Both the position numbers and the translations under genes were made by a program. 64,000 nucleotides of DNA, taken from NCBI RefSeq assembly GCF_028737315.1, contig NZ_JAQZAO010000005.1:248001-312000 (forward strand), written 5' to 3'. The stretch is from Actinomycetospora lemnae (GTDB lineage Bacteria; Actinomycetota; Actinomycetes; Mycobacteriales; Pseudonocardiaceae). Of the stretch, positions 16,664 through 24,592 are shown piece by piece. Numbering within the stretch: position 1 is the stretch's first letter; every line of letters begins with the position of its first letter. The notes under the pieces are model-generated. The model was not told the origin of the DNA. It worked only from the letters and a program-made list of their open reading frames with translations, and made no database searches.

Positions 16664-17418
16664 GCGACACGCTGACCTACGTCTACGCGATCGCTCGGGA
16701 CGTCGGCGCCGTGAGCGGGCTCCGGGGGGTGGGCGGTGGCCCCGTCCGCACGCTCGAGGTCGACGGCGTCACGGCGGTGGTGAGCGACGTCGACCGCGGC
16801 GAGTTCGAGGAGCGGGCGCTGGAGGAGCGGCTCGAGGACCTGGAGTGGCTCGCCTCGACGGCGCGGGCGCACCACCACGTCGTCGACACCCTCGGGCGTG
16901 ACCACCTCGTCGCCCCGCTCGCGCTCGCGACCGTGTACTTCGACGACGACCGGGTCCGCGCGGTCCTGGCCGAGGGGCGGGAGACGTTCGCGGCGGTGCT
17001 CGACCGGCTCGCGGGCCACGCCGAGTGGGGCGTCAAGATCTACGCCCGCAAGGGCGGAGGGAGTGCGCCGACCGAGGAGGCCAGGCCGCGCTCGGGCGCC
17101 GAGTACCTGCGCGCGCGACGGAAGGCCCTGCGCGACACCGACTCCGCGCTCGACGACGCCCGCGAGGCCGCGGGCGAGGTCGACGACGCGGTCACCGCGC
17201 TCGCGACCGCGACCCGCGCCCACCGCCTGCAGGACGCGCAGCTGTCGGGGGAGACCGACCCGATGGTCCTCAACCAGGCCTACCTCCTGCCGATCGAGCG
17301 GGTCGACGAGCTCCGCGCGCTCGTCGCGTCCTACGCCGAGCACCCGCGCATCCGGGTCGAGCTCACCGGACCCTGGGTGCCCTACTCCTTCGCGCAGGCG
17401 GCGCAGGGCGCGTCGTGA
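16660..17418 (+). CDS. gvpL: Gas vesicle protein GvpL (GvpF/L family)
   Basis: 252 residues. LTYVYAIARDVGAVSGLRGV opens the first lobe, with APLALATVYFDDDRVRAVL in the place of the GvpF motif LPMRFGAVV, then WGVKIYARKG and a C-terminal lobe ending VELTGPWVPYSFA. GvpL interacts with most accessory Gvp proteins in haloarchaea and is thought to nucleate assembly. The GTG overlaps the gvpJ stop (GTGA). Confidence 0.9.
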   Translation: MSDTLTYVYAIARDVGAVSGLRGVGGGPVRTLEVDGVTAVVSDVDRGEFEERALEERLEDLEWLASTARAHHHVVDTLGRDHLVAPLALATVYFDDDRVRAVLAEGRETFAAVLDRLAGHAEWGVKIYARKGGGSAPTEEARPRSGAEYLRARRKALRDTDSALDDAREAAGEVDDAVTALATATRAHRLQDAQLSGETDPMVLNQAYLLPIERVDELRALVASYAEHPRIRVELTGPWVPYSFAQAAQGAS

Positions 17419-17684
17419 CCGGGCCCGGCTCGGGCGAGCTCGAGCCCCGGGCGACGTCGCTGTTCGGGGACGAGGAGGTCGCGCTCGTCGACCTGCTGGA
17501 CCGTCTCCTCGCGGGCGGCGTGGTGCTCGTGGGCGACGTGACGATCTCGCTCGCCGGCGTCGACCTCGTGCGCATCTCGCTGCGCGCCCTCATCACGTCG
17601 ATCAGTCCGGTCGAGCGGCCCGGGACGCTGGCGGCTCGGGCCGAGCGCGCCGACGAGCGGGAGCTGGAGGCCGGGCGTGGCTGA
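17415..17684 (+). CDS. gvpS: Gas vesicle protein GvpS (small GvpA-family protein)
   Basis: 89 residues. EEVALVDLLDRLLAGGVVLV, GDVTISLAGVDLVRISLRAL, ITSISPVERP is a third GvpA-type core. Its position between gvpL and gvpK matches GvpS of actinobacterial clusters. It is probably a minor shell protein. The GTG overlaps gvpL by four bases, and gvpK starts within its last eight. Confidence 0.85.
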   Translation: MTGPGSGELEPRATSLFGDEEVALVDLLDRLLAGGVVLVGDVTISLAGVDLVRISLRALITSISPVERPGTLAARAERADERELEAGRG

Positions 17685-17988
17685 CGAGCAGGAGGAGCCC
17701 CGGTACGCCCGGACCAACCGTGTCGAGATCGACAAGGACGCGGTGCGCCGCGACCTCATGAAGCTCGTGCTGACGATCGTGGAGCTCCTGCGCCAGCTCA
17801 TGGAGCGGCAGGCGATCCGGCGGGTGGAGCAGGGCGACCTCACCGAGCAGGAGGAGGAGGACCTCGGCACGTCGCTGATGCACCTCGCGGACGCGATGGA
17901 CGAGCTCACCGAGCAGTTCGGGCTCACGCCGGCGGATCTGAACATCGACCTCGGCCCGCTCGGCCCCCTGCTGCCGCGCGACCGCTGA
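17677..17988 (+). CDS. gvpK: Gas vesicle protein GvpK
   Basis: 103 residues. NRVEIDKDAVRRDLMKLVLT, VELLRQLMERQAIRRVEQGD and FGLTPADLNIDLGPLGPLL are the hallmark GvpK sequence, all helical. GvpK is a required accessory protein of unknown exact role. It closes the overlapping gvpL-gvpS-gvpK block. No gvpN is present in the locus. Confidence 0.92.
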   Translation: MADEQEEPRYARTNRVEIDKDAVRRDLMKLVLTIVELLRQLMERQAIRRVEQGDLTEQEEEDLGTSLMHLADAMDELTEQFGLTPADLNIDLGPLGPLLPRDR

Positions 17989-18040
17989 CCGACGCCGATC
18001 GGACGGACTCCGCTGGCGCACTCCGGGGTATCTGGACCCC

Positions 18041-18526
18041 ATGACCAGCGCTCAGCGTCCGAGCAGCACCCCGTCCAGCCCCACCCCGACGGCGACCTCC
18101 GTCCCCGGCGCCGCCGGCGACCCGACCACGATCGAGGGCACCACCGAGGTGCTGCCGTCGGTGGTGCAGAAGGTGACGGCGTTCTCGGCGCGCGAGATCC
18201 CCGGGGTCGTCGCGCTGGGCGGCAGTACCTCGCGGGCGGTCGGCGCGGTGCGCCAGACGCTGACCGGCAACACCGAGAACACCGCCGGCGTGCGCGTCGA
18301 GCTGGCGGACCAGCAGGCGCACATCGGCCTCGACGTCGAGATCGAGTACGGCGTGGGCGCCCGCGAGCTGGTCCGCGCGTTGCGCCGTCACGTGCCCAAG
18401 GCGGTCGAGGAGATCGCCGGCGTGGCCGTCGTCGAGCTCAACATCGTCATCACCGACGTCCACCTGCCCGGCGCGGACGTCGACGCCGACGCCGACCCGG
18501 TGGCGCCGCCGGCCGCGACCATCTGA
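18041..18526 (+). CDS. Asp23/Gls24-family envelope stress protein
   Basis: 161 residues. After a Ser/Thr/Pro-rich leader the Asp23 fold reads TTEVLPSVVQKVTAFSAREI, GVRVELADQQAHIGLDVEIE and VAVVELNIVITDVHLPG. In firmicutes Asp23 coats the inner membrane through partner proteins and marks stress regulons. GGGTAT at 18026-18031 is a possible stress-sigma -10 ten bases before the ATG, but I see no matching GTTT -35. It follows gvpK by 52 bases and may be part of the gas vesicle regulon. Confidence 0.82.
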   Translation: MTSAQRPSSTPSSPTPTATSVPGAAGDPTTIEGTTEVLPSVVQKVTAFSAREIPGVVALGGSTSRAVGAVRQTLTGNTENTAGVRVELADQQAHIGLDVEIEYGVGARELVRALRRHVPKAVEEIAGVAVVELNIVITDVHLPGADVDADADPVAPPAATI

Positions 18527-18529
18527 GGG

Positions 18530-19138
18530 TCAGGCCCGCAGCTCGGCCACCCGCGCGCGGCACGCCTCGATCGTCGGCAGCGCGCCGGCGGCCCGCGCGG
18601 TGGCGAGCGTCGGGGCGGCGCGGTCCTTGTCCGACAGCACGAGGTCCGCGGCGTCGACGTGGTCGGTCCACGGCAGCCCGAGGGCAGGGTCGAGCGGGTC
18701 GACGCCGTGCTCGGCGGACGGGTCGTAGGGCGTGGAGCAGAGGTAGCTCGTCACGGTGCCGTCCTCGAGGGCGAGGAACGCGTGCCCGAGGCCCTCGGAC
18801 AGGTAGACCGCGGCCATCGACCCCGGGTCCAGGCGGGCGGCGTCCCACCGCCCGTAGGTCGGTGAGCCGACGCGGATGTCGACGACCACGTCGAGCACGG
18901 CGCCCGCGACGCAGTGGACGTACTTCGCCTGCCCCGGCGGGACGTCGGCGTAGTGGATCCCGCGCAGCACCCCGCGGCGGGACACGCTGGTGTTCGCCTG
19001 CGCCACGGTGAGCGGGTGCCCCACCGCCGCCGTGAACGGCCCGCCCTGGAACGGCGCCGCGAACGCACCCCGGGCGTCCGGGAACACCGGTGGGGTGAAC
19101 CGCCACGCCCCGGGCACCGCCAGCTCCTCGGCCTCCAC
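18530..19138 (-). CDS. rfbC: dTDP-4-dehydrorhamnose 3,5-epimerase
   Basis: 202 residues of cupin-type epimerase, third step of dTDP-L-rhamnose synthesis. AVPGAWRFTPPVFPDARGAF, the catalytic GIHY in RRGVLRGIHYADVPPGQAKY, DVVVDIRVGSPTYGRW, LGHAFLAL and LSDKDRAAP are all in place. The GTG at 19138 lies eight bases after a TAGGCT -10 (19147-19152), so the mRNA is probably leaderless; upstream ATG 19180 is less likely. It converges on the Asp23 gene with three bases between. It is divergent from rfbB. Confidence 0.92.
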   Translation of the reverse strand: MEAEELAVPGAWRFTPPVFPDARGAFAAPFQGGPFTAAVGHPLTVAQANTSVSRRGVLRGIHYADVPPGQAKYVHCVAGAVLDVVVDIRVGSPTYGRWDAARLDPGSMAAVYLSEGLGHAFLALEDGTVTSYLCSTPYDPSAEHGVDPLDPALGLPWTDHVDAADLVLSDKDRAAPTLATARAAGALPTIEACRARVAELRA

Positions 19139-19212
19139 GTCGGGGGAGCCTAGGAGCGTGCGTGGGAGCATCGTCGGCACGCCCCGTCGAGGGAGACCAG
19201 CCGAGGGAGACG
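19139..19212. promoter_or_regulatory. Divergent promoter region between rfbC and rfbBA
   Basis: 74 bases shared by both directions. The minus side has TAGGCT (19147-19152) placed for a leaderless rfbC message. The plus side has GAGGGAGACG as the rfbB ribosome site; I see no convincing plus-strand -10. Confidence 0.5.
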
Positions 19213-20238
19213 ATGAGTACGGTTCTGGTGACGGGTGCCGCGGGGTTCATCGGGTCGAACTTCGTGCGGTACTGGCGCGCGGAGCACCCGGGGGATCGGG
19301 TGGTGGCGCTGGACGCGCTGACCTACGCGGGGGTCCGGGAGAACGTCGAAGGACTCGACGGCGTGGAGTTCGTGCACGGGTCGATCGGCAACACGGAGCT
19401 GGTGGAGCACCTGCTGCGTGCCCACGGGGTGGACGTGGTGGTGAACTTCGCCGCCGAATCGCACAACAGCCTGGCGATCCTGCGCCCGGGCGACTTCTTC
19501 GCCACCAACGTCATGGGCACCCAGGGGCTGCTGGAGGCCGTGCGTCGGGTCGGTGTCGGGCGGTTCCACCACATCTCGACCTGCGAGGTCTACGGCGACC
19601 TCCCGCTCGACGTGGACGGTCCCGGCGCAGCGTTCACCGAGGACTCGCCGTACCGGCCACGGACCCCGTACAACGCGGCGAAGGCCGGCGGTGACCACGT
19701 GGTGCGGGCCTACGGGCTGACCTACGACGTGCCGGTGACCATCACCAACTGCGCCAACAACTACGGGCCCTTCCAGTTCCCGGAGAAGGTCATCCCGCTG
19801 TTCACCACCCGGGCGCTGGCCGGCGAGGCGCTGCCGCTGTACGCGTCGACGAAGAACCGCCGCGAGTGGCTGCACGTCGACGACCACGCCCGCGCCATCG
19901 ACGCCGTGCTGCACCACGGCACCGTGGGGGAGACCTACAACGTCGGCTCCGGGGTGGAGGTCGACGTCGAGGGCGTCGCCGACACCATCTTGGGGGCGCT
20001 GGGGCTGGGCCCCGAGCTGAAGACGATCGTGCCGGACCGGCCGTCGCACGACCGGCGCTACCTGCTCGACGCGACCAAGCTGCGCAGCGAGCTCGGGTGG
20101 GCCCCACAGGTCGAGTGGACCGAGGGGATCGCCGCCACCGTCGGCTGGTACCGGGCGAACGAGGCGTGGTGGCGCCCGCTGATCGGGCGCAGCCCCGTCG
20201 TCGAGGGTGCCGACCAGAGCTGGGGTGGCGCGCGGTGA
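19213..20238 (+). CDS. rfbB: dTDP-glucose 4,6-dehydratase (catalytic Asp replaced by Cys)
   Basis: 341 residues, extended SDR enzyme, second step of dTDP-rhamnose synthesis. The Rossmann motif is GAAGFIGS. The YxxxK pair is in TPYNAAKAGGDHVVRAYG, and TNCANNYGPFQFPEKVIPLF is typical of RmlB. The active-site motif, STDEVYGD in classical RmlB, reads STCEVYGD here, so the general-acid aspartate is a cysteine. The same neighbour order with rfbA argues for a real dehydratase of a variant subgroup, perhaps making a related 4-keto-6-deoxy sugar. ATG after GAGGGAGACG. Confidence 0.88.
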   Translation: MSTVLVTGAAGFIGSNFVRYWRAEHPGDRVVALDALTYAGVRENVEGLDGVEFVHGSIGNTELVEHLLRAHGVDVVVNFAAESHNSLAILRPGDFFATNVMGTQGLLEAVRRVGVGRFHHISTCEVYGDLPLDVDGPGAAFTEDSPYRPRTPYNAAKAGGDHVVRAYGLTYDVPVTITNCANNYGPFQFPEKVIPLFTTRALAGEALPLYASTKNRREWLHVDDHARAIDAVLHHGTVGETYNVGSGVEVDVEGVADTILGALGLGPELKTIVPDRPSHDRRYLLDATKLRSELGWAPQVEWTEGIAATVGWYRANEAWWRPLIGRSPVVEGADQSWGGAR

Positions 20239-21128
20239 AGGGGATCGTGCTCGCCGGCGGGTCGGGCAGCCGGCTGCACCCGGTGACCCGCGCGGTGTCC
20301 AAGCAGCTGCTGCCGGTCTACGACAAGCCGATGATCTACTACCCGATCTCGGTGCTGATGCTGGCCGGGATCCGCGACATCCTGGTCATCTCCACCCCGG
20401 TCGACCTGCCCGCGTTCCGGCGGCTGCTGGGTGACGGCAGCGAGCTCGGGGTGTCGTTCTCCTACGCCGAGCAGGCCGCGCCGAACGGGCTGGCCGAGGC
20501 CTTCCTCATCGGCGCCGACCACGTCGGCGACGACACCGCCGCGCTGGTGCTGGGCGACAACATCTTCCACGGCCAGGGCTTCGCGTCGATCCTCGCGCAG
20601 CAGGTGGCGCGGCTGGAGGCCGAGAAGGGCTGCGTGCTGTTCGGCTACCCGGTGCGCGACCCGGGTCGTTACGGCGTCGGCGAGGCCGACGAGGACGGAC
20701 TGCTGCTCTCCATCGAAGAAAAACCGGCGAAGCCGAAGTCCAACCGGGCCATCACCGGTCTGTACTTCTACGACAACGACGTCCTCGACATCGCCGGCAC
20801 CCTCACGCCCTCGGCGCGCGGCGAGCTCGAGATCACCGACGTCAACCGCGCCTATCTCGAGCGCGGCGACGCCCGCCTGTTCGACCTCGGGCGCGGGTTC
20901 GCCTGGCTCGACACCGGCACCCACGAATCGCTCATCGAGGCCAGCCAGTACGTCCAGGTCCTCGAGCACCGCCAGGGCGTGCGCTTCGCCTGCCTCGAGG
21001 AGATCGCGCTGGTCAAGCACTGGATCACCCCGGAGCAGGCCCTCGCCCTCGGCGAGCGGCAGGCCAGCTCCGGCTACGGCGACTACGTCGTCGACGTCGC
21101 CCGCCGCGCCGGAGCCGCCGATCGCTAG
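20235..21128 (+). CDS. rfbA: Glucose-1-phosphate thymidylyltransferase
   Basis: 297 residues. RfbA joins dTTP and glucose-1-phosphate to dTDP-glucose, the first step of the pathway. The nucleotide loop is LAGGSGSRLHPVTRAVSKQL, then LLPVYDKPMIYYPISVLML, LVLGDNIFHGQGF, SIEEKPAKPKSNRAITGLYF and GFAWLDTGTHESLIEASQYV, all canonical. The GTG overlaps the rfbB stop (GTGA). Its TAG stop shares the bases CTAG with the stop of the convergent DUF2267 gene. Confidence 0.95.
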   Translation: MKGIVLAGGSGSRLHPVTRAVSKQLLPVYDKPMIYYPISVLMLAGIRDILVISTPVDLPAFRRLLGDGSELGVSFSYAEQAAPNGLAEAFLIGADHVGDDTAALVLGDNIFHGQGFASILAQQVARLEAEKGCVLFGYPVRDPGRYGVGEADEDGLLLSIEEKPAKPKSNRAITGLYFYDNDVLDIAGTLTPSARGELEITDVNRAYLERGDARLFDLGRGFAWLDTGTHESLIEASQYVQVLEHRQGVRFACLEEIALVKHWITPEQALALGERQASSGYGDYVVDVARRAGAADR

Positions 21129-21520
21129 TGCTTCTGGACGGGCTCGGTGCCGAGGAAGTCCTGGTAGTCCGTCGGGAGCTGGCTGGTGAAGTTCTGCCAC
21201 TCGCCGCCGGAGAGCGCCGTCTCGAGGCCCTTGGCGATCGCCCGCGCGTGCTGGCGGGCCTGGGCGACGGTCACGTCGTCGCCCTCCTGGTCGGCGATGC
21301 GCCGGTAGAAGGTGTCGACGTCGAACCGCTCGCCGCCGCCCTCAGACGGCAGCGCGTCGGACAGGCCGTCCGGCAGCTGCGAGGCCAGGTCCTTGGCCTC
21401 GCCGCCCTCGAGCCGCTGCCCGAGGACGGTGAGCGTCGCCCGCACCGCACGCTCGGCGGTCGCGTTGTCCGGCAGGCCGAGGCTCTCCTTGACCGCGCTG
21501 ACGAACTCGTGCTCCTGCAT
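21125..21520 (-). CDS. DUF2267 protein
   Basis: 131 residues, all helical. AVRATLTVLGQRLEGGEAKD, LASQLPDGLSDAL, TFYRRIADQEG, then a second similar half ARAIAKGLETALSGGEWQNF, TSQLPTDYQDFLG. This is the DUF2267 pattern, common in actinobacteria and often found beside stress genes; function unknown. The ATG follows GAGAGGAGAACG. Tail-to-tail overlap with rfbA by CTAG. Confidence 0.85.
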   Translation of the reverse strand: MQEHEFVSAVKESLGLPDNATAERAVRATLTVLGQRLEGGEAKDLASQLPDGLSDALPSEGGGERFDVDTFYRRIADQEGDDVTVAQARQHARAIAKGLETALSGGEWQNFTSQLPTDYQDFLGTEPVQKH

Positions 21521-21618
21521 CGTTCTCCTCTCGCGCTCGGTGACCCGTCGGTCGGGACGGTGAGTGCGGGTGCCCGGGACGACGCGGGCGTCACACGTCG
21601 CAGGGGCCCGGAGGAGCC

Positions 21619-21771
21619 TCAGACGAGGGCGCGGAAGAACTCCACGATCTGCTCGGCGAAGCCGATGAGGATGGCGAGGATCGCGGTGACCGTCGCGGCG
21701 GCACTCTCGGGCGAGCTGATGATCCAGAACAGCACGAGGGCCAGGACGAGGAGCCCTACCACACGTTGCAT
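21619..21771 (-). CDS. 50-residue single-pass membrane protein
   Basis: One strong membrane helix (VVGLLVLALVLFWIISSP) and a second amphipathic stretch (VTAILAILIGFAEQIVEFFR). Unknown function. The start at 21771 is supported by a TACGCT box (21779-21784) exactly seven bases away, a leaderless arrangement; the open frame extends further up but has no ribosome site. Confidence 0.6.
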   Translation of the reverse strand: MQRVVGLLVLALVLFWIISSPESAAATVTAILAILIGFAEQIVEFFRALV

Positions 21772-21859
21772 GCGGCACAGCGTAACGCCAGTGATCGTGT
21801 CCGTCACGTCGAGGAGATCGAATTGCTCCCGGGGGAGCACGCCCGACCGCCGGTCGGGC

Positions 21860-22108
21860 TCAGCTGTCGTCGAGTCGTGCGCTGAGCCCGCGGTTCAATT
21901 CGGACACCTCGAGCGTCCGCGGACCCTCCGAGAACGTCGCCGACGCGATGACGCCGTAGTTCACGAGCACGGCCTGGTTGTCGGTGAACGCGTACCGGTG
22001 GACCTCGCCGTCACGGACCAGCTGCTGGAACCGCGTCACGACCGCGTCGAGGTCCTCCTCGAATTTCAGGGTCAGCGGGATTTGGGGCAGTGACACGTAG
22101 ACCGTCAC
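21860..22108 (-). CDS. Small conserved-looking protein, unknown
   Basis: 82 residues, GTG after GGAGGA. VYVSLPQIPLTLKFEEDLDA, FQQLVRDGEVHRYAFTDNQA and VLVNYGVIASATFSEG suggest one small alpha-beta domain. There is no signal or membrane segment. I do not recognise it. The clear ribosome site supports this start over the ATG at 22159. Confidence 0.6.
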   Translation of the reverse strand: MTVYVSLPQIPLTLKFEEDLDAVVTRFQQLVRDGEVHRYAFTDNQAVLVNYGVIASATFSEGPRTLEVSELNRGLSARLDDS

Positions 22109-22255
22109 GATTTCCTCCGCTCGATCCGTCCGGCCCTCGGCCATTCGGCCGGTCGCCACACAAAATGCTCCGAGTGCCGCGCGTGGGGGGAACGGCGGCC
22201 ACCGATCCTAGATCGCGGCCCGCGGACGCGGGCCGCGACGGGGAGGGCGGGTGCC

Positions 22256-22516
22256 ATGGAGATCGACGGTGTCGAGGTCTTCGAAGAGGCGGAGGACTAC
22301 GGCTATTCGTGGCACTGGGACGACCCGCGCGGTTTCCAGTCGGAGATTCTCTGGCAGCGCGAGGTCGGTCACCTCAGCCTCGGCACCCGGCAGCTCCCGG
22401 GCGGCTGGGTGCACAACCGGCTCGACCCGACCGCGTGGGGGACCGCGCGGACGATCTACGAGGCGCGCCAGATCGTCGAGGCCTACGTGACCCAGGCAGC
22501 CGCCAAGCCCGGCTGA
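22256..22516 (+). CDS. Small soluble protein, unknown
   Basis: 86 residues, ATG after GGGAGGGCGGGTGCC. It is rich in aromatic and acidic residues (EDYGYSWHWDDPRGFQSEIL, LPGGWVHNRLDPTAWGTART), followed by a C-terminal helix. No known motif. It lies divergent from the 21860 gene and 73 bases before aconitase. Confidence 0.6.
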   Translation: MEIDGVEVFEEAEDYGYSWHWDDPRGFQSEILWQREVGHLSLGTRQLPGGWVHNRLDPTAWGTARTIYEARQIVEAYVTQAAAKPG

Positions 22517-22589
22517 GACGGGTGCAACATCAGCCACCGGACGGGGTACCCGTGGCGTCACCGCCGCACGATCCCTCCGGGAGGCACCC

Positions 22590-24545
22590 ATGCCGCACGG
22601 CGTCGCCCACCAGCTGATCGCGTCCCACCTGGTCGACGGGGAGATGACGCCGGGCGAGGAGATCGCCCTGCGCATCGATCAGACCCTGACCCAGGACGCG
22701 ACGGGCACGCTCGTCATGCAGGAGCTCGAGTCGCTCGGGCTGGACCGTGTCCAGACCGAGGTCTCGGTGCAGTACGTCGACCACAACCTGCTGCAGGCCG
22801 ACGAGAAGAATGCCGAGGACCACGCCTACCTGCGCTCGGCGTCCCGTCGCTTCGGCCTCTGGTACTCGAAGCCGGGCAACGGCGTCTCGCACCCGACCCA
22901 CATGCAGCGCTTCGGCAAGCCCGGCAAGACGATGATCGGCTCGGACTCCCACACCCCGGCGTGCGGCTCGCTGGGGATGCTCGCCATCGGCGTCGGCGGC
23001 CTCGAGGTGGCGCTGGCGATCACCGGCAAGCCGCTGAGCATCCGGATGCCCGAGATCTGGGGCGTCGAGCTGACCGGCGAGCTCCCCCCGTGGTGCTCGG
23101 CGAAGGACGTCATCCTCGAGATGCTGCGCCGCCACGGCACCAAGGGCGCCACCAACCGCATCATCGAGTACCACGGGTCCGGCCTCGCGGGGCTCACGGC
23201 GATGGACCGGCACGTCATCACCAACATGGGCGCCGAGCTCGGGGCGACGACGAGCGTCTTCCCCGCCGACGACGAGGTCCGCCGCTTCCTCGCCGGCGAG
23301 GGCCGCGAGGACGACTTCACCGAGCTGCTCGCCGAGGAGGGCACGGAGTACGACGTCACCGAGCACATCGAGCTCTCCGAGCTCGAGCCGCTCATCGCCC
23401 AGCCGTCGTCGCCGGGCAACGTGGTCCCGGTCCGCGAGGTCGTGGGCACGCCGGTCGGCCAGGTGGTCATCGGGTCGTCGGCCAACCCCGGCCTGCGCGA
23501 CTTCGCGATCGCGGCGCGCATCGTCGACGGCCGCCAGACCCACCCCGGCGTCAGCTTCGACATCAACCCGACCTCGCGCCCGATCCTCGCCGACCTGACC
23601 CGCTGGGGCGGCACGACCTCGCTCATCGCGGCGGGCGCGCGCATCCACCAGTCGGGCTGCCTGGGCTGCATCGGCATGGGCCAGGCCCCGGCGCCCGGGA
23701 CGAACTCGCTGCGCACCTTCCCCCGCAACTTCCCCGGACGCTCCGGCGGCGGCGCCGACGACCAGGTCTGGCTGTGCTCGCCCGAGACCGCGGCGGCGAG
23801 CGCCCTGCGCGGCGAGATCACCGACCCGCGCGCGCTGGCCGAGGAGCTGGGCCTGACCTGGGGCGACCTCGACCTGCCCGAGCCCACCGTCATCCCCGGC
23901 ATGCTCGAGGAGCCCCCGCCCGTCGAGCAGGCCCGCGAGGAGGAGCTGGTCAAGGGCCCGAACATCTCCGGGCTGCCGGAGTTCGAGCCGTTCCCCGACG
24001 CCTTCGAGGTGCCGGTGCTGCTCGCCGTCGGCGACGACATCTCGACCGACGACATCTCGCCGGCGGGGGCCGAGGCGCTGCCCTTCCGGTCCAACATCCC
24101 GGCGCTGGCGCGCTTCGCGTTCACCCGGATCGACCCCGACTACCCGGCGAACGCCGAGGAGATCATGGACTCGACGGGCCACGCCATCGTCGGCGGCGCG
24201 AACTACGGCCAGGGCTCGTCGCGCGAGCACGCGGCGATCTGCCCGCGCTGGCTCGGCCTGCGGGTGGTGATCGCCGAGTCGTTCGCGCGCATCCACTGGC
24301 AGAACCTGGCGAACTTCGGGATCCTCGCGCTCGAGTTCACCGGCGAGGGCGACCGGGACAAGATCCCGCAGGGCAGCACGCTGTCCTTCTCCGACCTGCA
24401 CGACCAGCTGCAGAAGGGCAGCGAGGTCGTCGGCCAGGTGGACGGCACCGAGATGACCTTCCGCCACCAGCTCTCCGACCGGCAGGTCCGGATGGTCCTC
24501 GCCGGCGGGCTCATCCGGCAGCTGGCGGAGGGGGAGGAGACCTGA
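22590..24545 (+). CDS. Aconitate hydratase, 650-residue type
   Basis: 651 residues. Aconitase isomerises citrate and isocitrate in the TCA cycle with a 4Fe-4S cluster. SDSHTPACGSLGMLAIGVGG carries one cluster cysteine and SGCLGCIGMG the other two; DDISTDDISPAGAEALPFRS and GGANYGQGSSREHAA form the swivel domain. The compact length and order match the class often annotated as 'aconitase A/isopropylmalate dehydratase' and not the 900-residue AcnA. The ATG follows CCGGGAGG. Its place in an envelope locus is probably accidental. Confidence 0.92.
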   Translation: MPHGVAHQLIASHLVDGEMTPGEEIALRIDQTLTQDATGTLVMQELESLGLDRVQTEVSVQYVDHNLLQADEKNAEDHAYLRSASRRFGLWYSKPGNGVSHPTHMQRFGKPGKTMIGSDSHTPACGSLGMLAIGVGGLEVALAITGKPLSIRMPEIWGVELTGELPPWCSAKDVILEMLRRHGTKGATNRIIEYHGSGLAGLTAMDRHVITNMGAELGATTSVFPADDEVRRFLAGEGREDDFTELLAEEGTEYDVTEHIELSELEPLIAQPSSPGNVVPVREVVGTPVGQVVIGSSANPGLRDFAIAARIVDGRQTHPGVSFDINPTSRPILADLTRWGGTTSLIAAGARIHQSGCLGCIGMGQAPAPGTNSLRTFPRNFPGRSGGGADDQVWLCSPETAAASALRGEITDPRALAEELGLTWGDLDLPEPTVIPGMLEEPPPVEQAREEELVKGPNISGLPEFEPFPDAFEVPVLLAVGDDISTDDISPAGAEALPFRSNIPALARFAFTRIDPDYPANAEEIMDSTGHAIVGGANYGQGSSREHAAICPRWLGLRVVIAESFARIHWQNLANFGILALEFTGEGDRDKIPQGSTLSFSDLHDQLQKGSEVVGQVDGTEMTFRHQLSDRQVRMVLAGGLIRQLAEGEET

Positions 24546-24547
24546 TG

Positions 24548-24578
24548 CGGGCGCTTCCCGGCGGCCGGGACGTGCCCG
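24548..24578 (+). terminator. Hairpin between aconitase and flippase genes
   Basis: CCCGG/CCGGG (24557-24561, 24565-24569) inside an outer CGGGC/GCCCG stem. It starts just after the aconitase stop and ends directly before the TAGTCT box of the next gene, so it plausibly stops read-through. Confidence 0.55.
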
Positions 24579-24580
24579 GA

Positions 24581-24592
24581 TAGTCTGGCCGC
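24581..24592 (+). promoter_or_regulatory. -10 box TAGTCT placed for a leaderless flippase message
   Basis: The hexamer at 24581-24586 puts the RNA start at about 24593, which is the first base of the in-frame ATC codon of the flippase. Confidence 0.55.

Noticed and set aside
18026-18031. GGGTAT as a SigB/SigF-type promoter for the Asp23 gene
   Set aside because: Kept only as a note in that entry, because the matching GTTT-type -35 is absent.
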